A stretch of DNA of 6,561 bases from Brucellaceae bacterium (lineage in GTDB: Bacteria; Pseudomonadota; Alphaproteobacteria; Rhizobiales; Rhizobiaceae), in NCBI GenBank assembly GCA_031253705.1, contig JAIRVW010000312.1, positions 1-6,561 of the forward strand, given 5' to 3'. A model generated the notes under the pieces. It had not been told where the DNA came from, ran no database searches, and saw nothing but the letters and a program-made list of their open reading frames with translations. The position numbers and the translations under genes were made by a program. Of this stretch, positions 1 to 5,348 are shown in pieces (position 1 is the first letter of the stretch; each line of letters opens with the position of its first letter).

Positions 1-871
1 CGCTGATGCCGTCAGCCGGTGAGACCACCATCAGCAGCAGCGACAGCAACACGCCGATAATCCCGCTCAGAACCATAATATAGCGGCGATCAACAAAGTC
101 GGACATACGTCCCAGCGGATATTGGAAAATTGCTCCACCGATCATGGCGGTAACCAGCATGGTTGCAATATTCAGGTTGTTCAGGCCATTCATCTGTCCG
201 TAGATAGGCGCGAGAATATTCCACGCACCGGCGATAATACCGGAAACCAGTGAGCCGACAACAGCAGCGGGCGAACGCTTATACAGGCCTTTAATATCCA
301 GCGAGACCTGCGTCAGCGGCTTCGGGGATTCTGCGCGTGACAATGCGGTCGGGATCAGGGCAAAACTGTAAATCAGCGTACAGATGATAAACAGCGTCTG
401 CGTTGAGGGATCACCGAAGGGCAGAATATACTGACCGGACATGGTGCCGACCATGGTGGTGATCATATAGACCGAGAAGATCATGCCGCGGCTGTCATTA
501 TTGACGCGCTCATTGAGCCAGCTTTCCACCACCATATAGCCGCCAGCCAGTGAAAAACCGGCCAGCCCGCGAAAGGCCATCCATGCAATCGGATCAATAA
601 TCAGCGAATGCAGCAAAAGCGACATGCCGAGAATGGTCAGCAATACGGTGAAAACCCGCACATGGCCGACATTGCGCACAAAAATCGGCACGATCAGACA
701 GCCTGCCGTAAAGGCGAGGGAATAGAATGTTCCCATCCAGCCGATAGTAATGGTGGACCAGCCTTCCATACCGGCGCGGATCGGCAGCAGCAGCCCTGCA
801 AGGCCACCGGCCATAAGCATCAGAAGCGTACTGAAAAGAAGCGCTGTAATCGGCAGTAACTGAGCTGGCAT
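1..871 (-). CDS. MFS transporter, YcaD-like (C-terminus cut by window edge)
   Basis: Major facilitator superfamily inner-membrane transporter; substrate unknown. The open frame runs 290 codons without a stop from the ATG at 869-871 to the left edge, so roughly the last quarter to third of a ~400-420 residue protein is missing. Hydrophobic stretches suggest helices near residues 7-29, 44-64, 70-90, 97-115, 129-149, 158-175, 201-222, 234-252 and 264-283. The ESWLN motif at 116-120, after helix 4, is what I associate with YcaD-type MFS proteins. PLGRMSDFVDRR at 252-263 is the MFS loop signature between helices 8 and 9. An in-frame TAA lies upstream near position 939 with no ATG or GTG between, which supports this start; ribosome-binding sequence is weak (GGA about 7 nt upstream). 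It lies 166 bp downstream of the glycosylase gene on the same strand and probably has its own promoter. MFS assignment is firm; the subfamily is a memory-based match. Confidence 0.9.
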   Translation of the reverse strand, partial: MPAQLLPITALLFSTLLMLMAGGLAGLLLPIRAGMEGWSTITIGWMGTFYSLAFTAGCLIVPIFVRNVGHVRVFTVLLTILGMSLLLHSLIIDPIAWMAFRGLAGFSLAGGYMVVESWLNERVNNDSRGMIFSVYMITTMVGTMSGQYILPFGDPSTQTLFIICTLIYSFALIPTALSRAESPKPLTQVSLDIKGLYKRSPAAVVGSLVSGIIAGAWNILAPIYGQMNGLNNLNIATMLVTAMIGGAIFQYPLGRMSDFVDRRYIMVLSGIIGVLLSLLLMVVSPADGIS

Positions 872-919
872 GGATTTATCCGGACACTGAGCCTGAAAGG
901 GCAGACTATCGTGAATGCG

Positions 920-947
920 AAAATATTCAGCGACGCTTTATTGTAAA
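920..947 (-). promoter_or_regulatory. Candidate promoter of the MFS transporter gene
   Basis: On the minus strand, TTTACA (942-947) and TATTTT (920-925) are separated by 16 bp, close to the sigma-70-type consensus, and lie about 50 bp before the ATG at 871. The -35 side overlaps a short inverted repeat, ATTGT-N5-ACAAT (940-954), which could be an operator but is AT-rich enough to occur by chance. Prediction from sequence only. Confidence 0.35.
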
Positions 948-976
948 AAACAATGCAGGGATACTGGCATTTTTAG

Positions 977-1002
977 TCCGTGATGAAATTCTTTTTCACG
1001 GA
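977..1002 (-). terminator. Weak hairpin downstream of the glycosylase gene
   Basis: A 7-bp perfect inverted repeat, TCCGTGA (977-983) and TCACGGA (996-1002), has a 12-nt loop and lies 36 bp beyond the glycosylase stop. On the minus strand the stem is followed by CTAAAAA, not by a run of T. It therefore lacks the U-tract of an intrinsic terminator. It may be a 3'-end stabilising hairpin or nothing. Confidence 0.25.
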
Positions 1003-1037
1003 TACTCATGTCGCATTTAAACAGGGCAGTTGGACGG

Positions 1038-1937
1038 TCAGGCCGCGCCGTCTGTCAGGCGCATTTTGACCATCAGCCAGTCTTCCCATGCAAAGCGCTT
1101 TTGCGCAGGTGTGCGCAGCAAATAATCCGGATGCAGGCTCGGCATAATGGCAACGCTTTGCTCACCGGCCGTTGTGAGACTGTGCCAGTTGCCGCGCAGT
1201 TTATAGATCGGCTCCCGCGAGCCGCTCAGTGCCTTGGCCGCCGGATCACCCAGAGCGACACTCACTTTCGGCGCAACCAGTTCAATCTGCCGGTCAAGGA
1301 ACGGACGGCATAAATCCAGTTCCAGCGGTGTTGCAGGGCGGTTGCCCGGTGGGCGCCACGGCAATGTATTGGCCAAATAGGCCTGTTCGCGGCTCAGATT
1401 AATGGCGGCAAGGATGCGGTTGAGCATCTGCCCTGCAGGGCCTGAGAAAGGAATGCCTTCCAGATCATCATCGCGTCCCGGAGTATCGCCGATCACCATC
1501 AGCTCGGCATCGGGTGAACCGTCGGCAAAGCAGATATTTTTGGCAGTAAATTTCAGTCGGCAACCGTCAAAACCGGCCATTGCCTGTTGCAAAGCTTCAA
1601 GACTGGCGGCGTTGCGGGCAAGTTTACGCGCATCTTCCAGCAGCACTTCCGGTGCAATGGCAGCCTGCGCAGGGATAGCGGTCTGCGGCTTTTGCTGGGA
1701 ACGGTTAGCGGATGCTGCGTCATTGCGCGGCTGAGATTGCGCATTGCCTGCCTGTGCGGGCATGGTGTTACGCAGTGCATTATCAGGCTGGATCGGGCGT
1801 TTCGGCTGGGCGGCTGCCAGTGTTGCAGCCTCGGCAAAGCGGTCAACCGGCGCGTCATTCAGCGCGGAGTCCACTCCGGCTTCCGCATAAAAGCGAATCA
1901 GATCTTCCCAATTGGCAGTTATTGCAGTGTCTGACAC
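1038..1937 (-). CDS. udg: Uracil-DNA glycosylase, family 4-like
   Basis: Removes uracil from DNA at the start of base-excision repair; cytoplasmic. I choose the GTG at 1935-1937 (299 residues), preceded by GGAA about 10 nt upstream. The frame stays open to a TTG at 2108, but that extension lacks ATG, is low-complexity (VNVNVN) and is encoded by the divergent regulatory region. From the GTG, the N-terminus (WEDLIRFYAEAGVD, 10-23) fits alphaproteobacterial homologues. An A/Q/P-rich linker spans about 35-100. The catalytic domain follows: motif A GDTPGRDDD at 150-158, GIPFSGPAGQ at 161-170, NTLPWRPPGNR at 190-200, and motif B MPSLHPDYLLR at 265-275. N199 aligns with the active-site Asn of thermophilic family 4 enzymes. 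Of the four usual Fe-S cysteines only C126 and C210 remain; W194 and K129 occupy the other two places. Family membership is secure; whether it binds an Fe-S cluster is doubtful. Confidence 0.88.
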   Translation of the reverse strand: MSDTAITANWEDLIRFYAEAGVDSALNDAPVDRFAEAATLAAAQPKRPIQPDNALRNTMPAQAGNAQSQPRNDAASANRSQQKPQTAIPAQAAIAPEVLLEDARKLARNAASLEALQQAMAGFDGCRLKFTAKNICFADGSPDAELMVIGDTPGRDDDLEGIPFSGPAGQMLNRILAAINLSREQAYLANTLPWRPPGNRPATPLELDLCRPFLDRQIELVAPKVSVALGDPAAKALSGSREPIYKLRGNWHSLTTAGEQSVAIMPSLHPDYLLRTPAQKRFAWEDWLMVKMRLTDGAA

Positions 1938-2031
1938 ACGATTATTCCGGTTTAAGGCTTGTTTACAGCTCTGAGGTCGCAAATTGTCAGGGCTTTGGCA
2001 AGGGCTTTCGGGTGCGCTTGTATAAAAACCA

Positions 2032-2062
2032 TTTACATTGACGTTTACGTCAATATTATTGT
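2032..2062 (+). promoter_or_regulatory. MerR-type promoter with LiuR-like operator upstream of ETF-QO
   Basis: A perfect inverted repeat, ATTGACGT (2037-2044) and ACGTCAAT (2047-2054) with a 2-bp centre, sits between a -35-like TTTACA (2032-2037) and a -10-like TATTGT (2057-2062). The spacer is 19 bp. An over-long 19-20 bp spacer holding the operator is the hallmark of MerR-family promoters. An alternative -10 TATTAT (2054-2059) gives a 16-bp spacer. The TTGACGTTTACGTCAA core resembles, from memory, operators of LiuR, a MerR-family regulator of branched-chain amino acid and fatty-acid degradation whose regulons include ETF and ETF-QO genes. The palindrome is directly visible; the regulator's identity is inferred. 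Confidence 0.55.
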
Positions 2063-2196
2063 GATCTGTTAGTGAACAAACGTCATGATCTGCGGCGATT
2101 TTGGACAATAGGACGCATTTGAACTGTGTTACAACCCTGTATCAGGGTGAGGAAAGCATTTTGCGGGTCAGAGAGTGATCACAATAATGCGACAGA

Positions 2197-2227
2197 TTAA
2201 AAACAGAGCAGGCGCAGCAGATATAAT
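2197..2227 (+). promoter_or_regulatory. Second candidate promoter of ETF-QO
   Basis: A perfect -10 hexamer TATAAT lies at 2222-2227 with a weak -35-like TTAAAA at 2197-2202 (19-bp spacer). Transcription would begin near 2234 and leave a leader of about 60 nt. The -35 is poor, so use of this site would need an activator or it may be a chance match. Confidence 0.35.
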
Positions 2228-2282
2228 GAACGCAAACGCTCTCAATGATAACGACGGGAACCGGTGCTGCGCCCGATGGTAT

Positions 2283-2287
2283 GGAGG
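2283..2287 (+). promoter_or_regulatory. Ribosome-binding site deciding the ETF-QO start
   Basis: GGAGG lies 5 nt before the ATG at 2293. The earlier in-frame ATG at 2245 has no comparable sequence, so this site fixes the start at 2293. Confidence 0.8.
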
Positions 2288-2292
2288 TTTAT

Positions 2293-3957
2293 ATGAGCAA
2301 CGAACACGAACTCCCTGAACGTGAAAGTATGGAGTTCGACGTTGTGATCGTCGGCGCAGGCCCTGCGGGTCTTGCTGCGGCGATCCGTCTGAAACAAAAT
2401 AATCCTGAACTCTCAGTGGTGGTTCTGGAAAAGGGCGGGGAAGTCGGCGCGCATATTCTGTCAGGCGCTGTTGTTGATCCTGTTGGTATCGACAAGCTGC
2501 TGCCGGACTGGCGCAATGAGAGCGATCATCCTTTCAAAACACCGGTGACCGATGACCAGTTTCTGGTGCTCGGACCTGCGGGTTCTGTCAGGCTGCCGAA
2601 TTTCGCTATGCCGAAGCTGATGAATAATCACGGCAATTACATTGTATCACTTGGCAATGTGGCGCGCTGGCTGGGCACCCATGCTGAAAATCTCGGCGTG
2701 GAAATCTATCCGGGCTTTGCTGCTGCCGAAGTGCTGTATAATGATGCCGGTGCGGTGATCGGTGTTGCAACCGGTGATATGGGCGTGGAGCGCAACGGCG
2801 AACCGGGTCCGAATTACACTCGCGGTATGGAATTGCTGGGCAAATATGTGCTCTTCGCAGAAGGCGCGCGCGGTTCGCTCTCCAAGCAGGTTATCGCCAA
2901 ATATAAATTGGATGAAGGCCGCGAACCGGCTAAATTCGGTATTGGTCTGAAAGAACTCTGGCAGGTTGACCCGTCGAAAAGCAAGCCGGGTCTGGTACAG
3001 CATTCCTTCGGCTGGCCGCTGGATATGAAAACCGGCGGCGGCTCGTTCCTGTATCATCTGGAAGACAATCTGGTGGCTGTCGGCTTTGTGGTGCATCTCA
3101 ACTACAAAAACCCGTATCTGTCACCGTTTGAAGAATTCCAGCGCTACAAAACGCATCCGTCGATCCGTCCGACTTTTGAAGGCGCAAAGCGCATTTCTTA
3201 CGGCGCGCGTGCAATTACCGAAGGTGGCTGGCAGTCTGTGCCGAAACTGACCTTCCCGGGCGGTGCGCTGATCGGCTGTGCAGCCGGTTTCGTTAACGTG
3301 CCGCGCATCAAAGGCTCGCATAATGCGGTGCTGTCCGGCATTCTGGCGGCGGATAAGGTTGCGGAAGCGATTGCTGCCGGTCGTAACAATGACGAAGTTG
3401 TTGGTATCGAAAACGAATGGCGCGACAGCGCTATCGGCAAAGACCTGAAGCGTGTGCGCAATGTCAAACCGCTGTGGTCGAAATTCGGCACCATTATCGG
3501 CGTGGCGCTGGGCGGTCTGGATATGTGGACAAACCAGCTGTTCGGCTTCTCCTTCTTCGGCACAATGAAGCACGGCAAAACCGATGCCGCATCGCTGGAA
3601 CCGGCAGCCAAACATAAGCCGATCAACTATCCGAAGCCGGATGGTGTGGTGAGCTTTGATCGTCTGTCATCGGTGTTTCTGTCGAGCACTAATCATGAGG
3701 AAGACCAGCCGGTTCATTTGCAGGTAAAAAACCTCGAATTGCAGCTGAAATCTGAGCATGATGTGTTTGCAGGGCCTTCAACTCGTTATTGCCCTGCGGG
3801 TGTTTATGAGTGGGTTGAGAAGGACGGTAAGGAAACTTACGTCATCAATGCGCAGAACTGCGTGCATTGCAAAACCTGTGACATCAAAGACCCGAACCAG
3901 AATATCAACTGGGTTACGCCACAAGGCGGCGAAGGACCGGTTTACGCAAATATGTAA
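2293..3957 (+). CDS. etfD: Electron transfer flavoprotein-ubiquinone oxidoreductase (ETF-QO)
   Basis: Membrane-associated FAD and 4Fe-4S enzyme that takes electrons from reduced ETF, loaded by acyl-CoA and related dehydrogenases, and passes them to ubiquinone (EC 1.5.5.1). It is 554 residues from the ATG at 2293, the normal length for bacterial ETF-QO. The in-frame ATG at 2245 would add 16 residues unlike the family. VVIVGAGPAGLAAA (17-30) is the N-terminal GxGxxG FAD-binding fold. GGALIGCAAGFVNVPRIKGS (323-342) is the second FAD contact region. The hydrophobic LFGFSFFG (416-423) fits the region near the membrane and quinone. The C-terminal cluster ligands are C500, C523, C526 and C529 (CPAGVYEW, then CVHCKTC), all present. 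The gene is complete and stands alone, with no etfAB beside it. The operator-like palindrome upstream suggests control with catabolic dehydrogenase genes. Its last 29 bases recur downstream. Identification is essentially certain. Confidence 0.97.
   Translation: MSNEHELPERESMEFDVVIVGAGPAGLAAAIRLKQNNPELSVVVLEKGGEVGAHILSGAVVDPVGIDKLLPDWRNESDHPFKTPVTDDQFLVLGPAGSVRLPNFAMPKLMNNHGNYIVSLGNVARWLGTHAENLGVEIYPGFAAAEVLYNDAGAVIGVATGDMGVERNGEPGPNYTRGMELLGKYVLFAEGARGSLSKQVIAKYKLDEGREPAKFGIGLKELWQVDPSKSKPGLVQHSFGWPLDMKTGGGSFLYHLEDNLVAVGFVVHLNYKNPYLSPFEEFQRYKTHPSIRPTFEGAKRISYGARAITEGGWQSVPKLTFPGGALIGCAAGFVNVPRIKGSHNAVLSGILAADKVAEAIAAGRNNDEVVGIENEWRDSAIGKDLKRVRNVKPLWSKFGTIIGVALGGLDMWTNQLFGFSFFGTMKHGKTDAASLEPAAKHKPINYPKPDGVVSFDRLSSVFLSSTNHEEDQPVHLQVKNLELQLKSEHDVFAGPSTRYCPAGVYEWVEKDGKETYVINAQNCVHCKTCDIKDPNQNINWVTPQGGEGPVYANM
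3927..3955 (+). repeat. Direct repeat copy 1 (3' end of ETF-QO gene)
   Basis: These 29 bases, starting CGGCGAAGGACC and ending GCAAATATGT, are identical to 4009-4037. They encode the last residues, GEGPVYANM, up to the first base of the stop codon, here TAA. Confidence 0.95.
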
Positions 3958-4008
3958 TATTTGCAGTAACAAACCGTGTCCGTCTCGACCGCCGTTAGTA
4001 AAGATGTT

Positions 4009-4037
4009 CGGCGAAGGACCGGTTTACGCAAATATGT
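4009..4037 (+). repeat. Direct repeat copy 2 (displaced gene end)
   Basis: Exact second copy of 3927-3955, offset by 82 bp. It again ends in a stop codon, TGA instead of TAA, and lies only a few bases before the terminator. The 53 bases between the copies (3956-4008) show no similarity to the ETF-QO coding region, so this is not a simple tandem duplication. The layout resembles an attL/attR pair or other insertion scar at a gene's 3' end. Confidence 0.95.
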
Positions 4038-4043
4038 GATGTT

Positions 4044-4076
4044 TAAAAAAACGGCGCCTTTCGGGGCGCTGTTTTT
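4044..4076. terminator. Bidirectional intrinsic terminator
   Basis: An 8-bp GC-rich stem (ACGGCGCC at 4051-4058, GGCGCTGT at 4065-4072, one G-T wobble) has a 6-nt loop. A run of seven A (4045-4051) lies on one side and a run of T (4072-4076) on the other. It can stop rightward transcription of the ETF-QO gene and, with a 7-U tail, leftward transcription of the EEP gene that ends at 4080. Confidence 0.85.
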
Positions 4077-4079
4077 GTA

Positions 4080-5120
4080 TCAGATACGAACTGCTTCCGG
4101 TGTCGCTTGCGGCTCGTCTTCCGCCGGTTCTGAAACAGGCGCCGGAACTGTAAATTCCAGCAATACCGGCAGATGGTCGGAGCTGACCGGATCACCGGTG
4201 CGGATACGGAGCTTTGTTACCGTGTCATTGATGAGAATATGGTCAATCGGCAGCCCGATCCATGGGCGCAAAATGCCTGGCAGATTGATTGTCAGCCATG
4301 TAGGTCCCAAACCGGCAATACGCTTGGTGTCGGTGAGCATTTCATATTGGCGTAAGTTGTAGCTCCACGACGTGGCATTGAAATCTCCGGCGATGATGAC
4401 CGGAACACCATGGGCATTGGCCATCGGTTCCAGAGCAGGGCGCAGCATTTCAAATTGCTGTGGCTGTTTATAAGGCCATGGCCATGACTGATGCAGCGAT
4501 GATACCAGCACATTGGTACCGCCCAGATTGATAAGCGCAGTCGCCAGCACACCGTCACCGGTGCAGATCGGAGCACCGAAATCAGCAAAAGGACGGCGCG
4601 ACAGAATACCGACGCCCCATTTTTTCGGCAGAGAACCGCATTGATGGCGGTACGGATAGGTGCCTTCCAGCGTTTTGAGCCATGGCTGCCAATTCTCAGA
4701 GCCTTCCTGATAGGTGATGATATCCGGCTGGTTACGGGCAACAGCTTGTAACAGCGCTTTCGGATCAGGATTGTTCTGGAGGAGATTGATCTGCATCAGC
4801 CGGTAGGTGGCATTACCGTCTTGCGCCGTTGCCGGTTGTGAATAACCTGCCCAGTTCACCGTTGTTGAAAAGGCGCTGAGGCCGAGCAGTGTCACCATGG
4901 CCGCTTCGCGACGCAGGCTGGTGAAGAGCAGCAAAATTCCGCCGATAGCCATGACTGCAGCAATGTGGGCACGGAAATGTGCAAAACTGTCAAAGGCCGG
5001 ATGCACACGTCCAAAGAAGCCCAGTACCAGAGGCACAGACAACAGGACGAAGAAAACCAGCAGACTAAAGAGCAGACGGGCAGATTGCTTGACAGCAGGT
5101 GTTGATTTTTCACCGGACAT
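4080..5120 (-). CDS. Membrane-anchored endonuclease/exonuclease/phosphatase (EEP) family protein
   Basis: Member of the metal-dependent EEP superfamily (DNase I / inositol phosphatase / sphingomyelinase fold); substrate unknown. From the ATG at 5118-5120 it has 346 residues. The frame stays open to a TTG at 5186, but the extra 22 residues begin at a poor codon; no strong ribosome-binding sequence precedes either start. Three N-terminal hydrophobic helices (about 15-36, 50-68, 73-93) anchor it in the inner membrane. The catalytic domain starts near 107 and keeps the family signature: N112 in MQINLLQ, E139 in TYQEG, H210 in SSLHQ, D246 and N248 in AGDFNA, D293 and H294 in PIDH, D315 and H316 in SSDH. 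The full metal and phosphoester-cleavage set is present, so it is probably active. The tail after about 325 is acidic and proline-rich. Helix count suggests the domain faces the periplasm, though topology is inferred. Downstream of amn, with its own terminator. Confidence 0.88.
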   Translation of the reverse strand: MSGEKSTPAVKQSARLLFSLLVFFVLLSVPLVLGFFGRVHPAFDSFAHFRAHIAAVMAIGGILLLFTSLRREAAMVTLLGLSAFSTTVNWAGYSQPATAQDGNATYRLMQINLLQNNPDPKALLQAVARNQPDIITYQEGSENWQPWLKTLEGTYPYRHQCGSLPKKWGVGILSRRPFADFGAPICTGDGVLATALINLGGTNVLVSSLHQSWPWPYKQPQQFEMLRPALEPMANAHGVPVIIAGDFNATSWSYNLRQYEMLTDTKRIAGLGPTWLTINLPGILRPWIGLPIDHILINDTVTKLRIRTGDPVSSDHLPVLLEFTVPAPVSEPAEDEPQATPEAVRI

Positions 5121-5191
5121 GGAGACCACAGAACAAGAGAAATACAGACTTGTGGTACTGATGGCTGCGAAAAGCAGCTTAATCAAGGCGC

Positions 5192-5293
5192 TAGAGCGTG
5201 TTGTACTTAATATAATCCGTTGTGCTCGCTCTATCTTATTATTTTAACGCATGTCTTTCTTCCCAAACCGGTGTCCACTTTGGGGAGACATGC
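5192..5293. repeat. RIME/Bru-RS-like intergenic element
   Basis: About 102 bp with two successive palindromes. The first has arms TAGAGCG (5192-5198) and CGCTCTA (5227-5233). The second has arms GCATGTCT (5249-5256) and AGACATGC (5286-5293), with inner arms CCCAAA (5262-5267) and TTTGGG (5279-5284) around ACCGGTGTCC. The layout and the phrases TAGAGCG, TTTTAACGCAT and AAACCGGTGTCCACTTT match, from memory, the dispersed intergenic mosaic elements of Rhizobiales (RIME1 in rhizobia, Bru-RS in Brucella). These are non-coding, non-autonomous repeats that can fold in RNA. The exact family name is uncertain. Confidence 0.75.
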
Positions 5294-5300
5294 TTCAACG

Positions 5301-5329
5301 AAAAACAGCGCCTCTGTGGCGCTGCTTTT
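5301..5329 (-). terminator. Intrinsic terminator of amn
   Basis: A perfect 7-bp stem, CAGCGCC (5306-5312) and GGCGCTG (5318-5324), with a 5-nt loop. On the minus strand it is followed by five T (complement of 5301-5305), about 25-48 bp beyond the amn stop. On the plus strand CTTTTA follows, so weak reverse activity is possible. Confidence 0.85.
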
Positions 5330-5348
5330 ATTGTGTTGTGCGGCAAGC

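Larger units (their letters stand above)
1938..2292. other. Divergent intergenic regulatory region
   Basis: This 355-bp stretch separates the glycosylase gene (leftward) from the ETF-QO gene (rightward). No supported gene lies in it; the open frames crossing it are unrestrained extensions with poor starts. It holds the 18-bp palindrome at 2037-2054 inside a candidate rightward promoter, a leftward -10-like TATACA (2019-2024, minus strand), a short inverted repeat ACCCTG-TAT-CAGGGT (2134-2148), an 8-bp palindrome GTGATCAC (2175-2182), and a second rightward -10 TATAAT (2222-2227). Confidence 0.7.

Noticed and set aside
1938..2108. N-terminal extension of the glycosylase to a TTG at 2108
   Set aside because: TTG start, no ATG in the stretch, low-complexity VNVNVN segment encoded by the operator palindrome, and homology begins only after the GTG at 1937.
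2245..2292. Upstream ATG of ETF-QO at 2245
   Set aside because: No ribosome-binding site, 16 extra residues unlike the family, while GGAGG lies 5 nt before the ATG at 2293.
2226..2321. Small 30-codon frame overlapping the ETF-QO start
   Set aside because: No ribosome-binding site, overlaps the -10 hexamer TATAAT and the real gene start, and resembles nothing known.
3758..4039. Plus-strand frame ending in the ETF-QO tail sequence
   Set aside because: Mostly an out-of-frame shadow of the ETF-QO gene; the tail appears only because the duplicated gene end falls in this frame.
5121..5186. Extension of the EEP protein to a TTG at 5186
   Set aside because: Poor start codon; the ATG at 5120 leaves a normal N-terminus with the three helices intact.
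5209..5237. Possible EEP promoter inside the RIME-like element (minus-strand TATATT at 5209-5214)
   Set aside because: No acceptable -35 sequence at the right distance.
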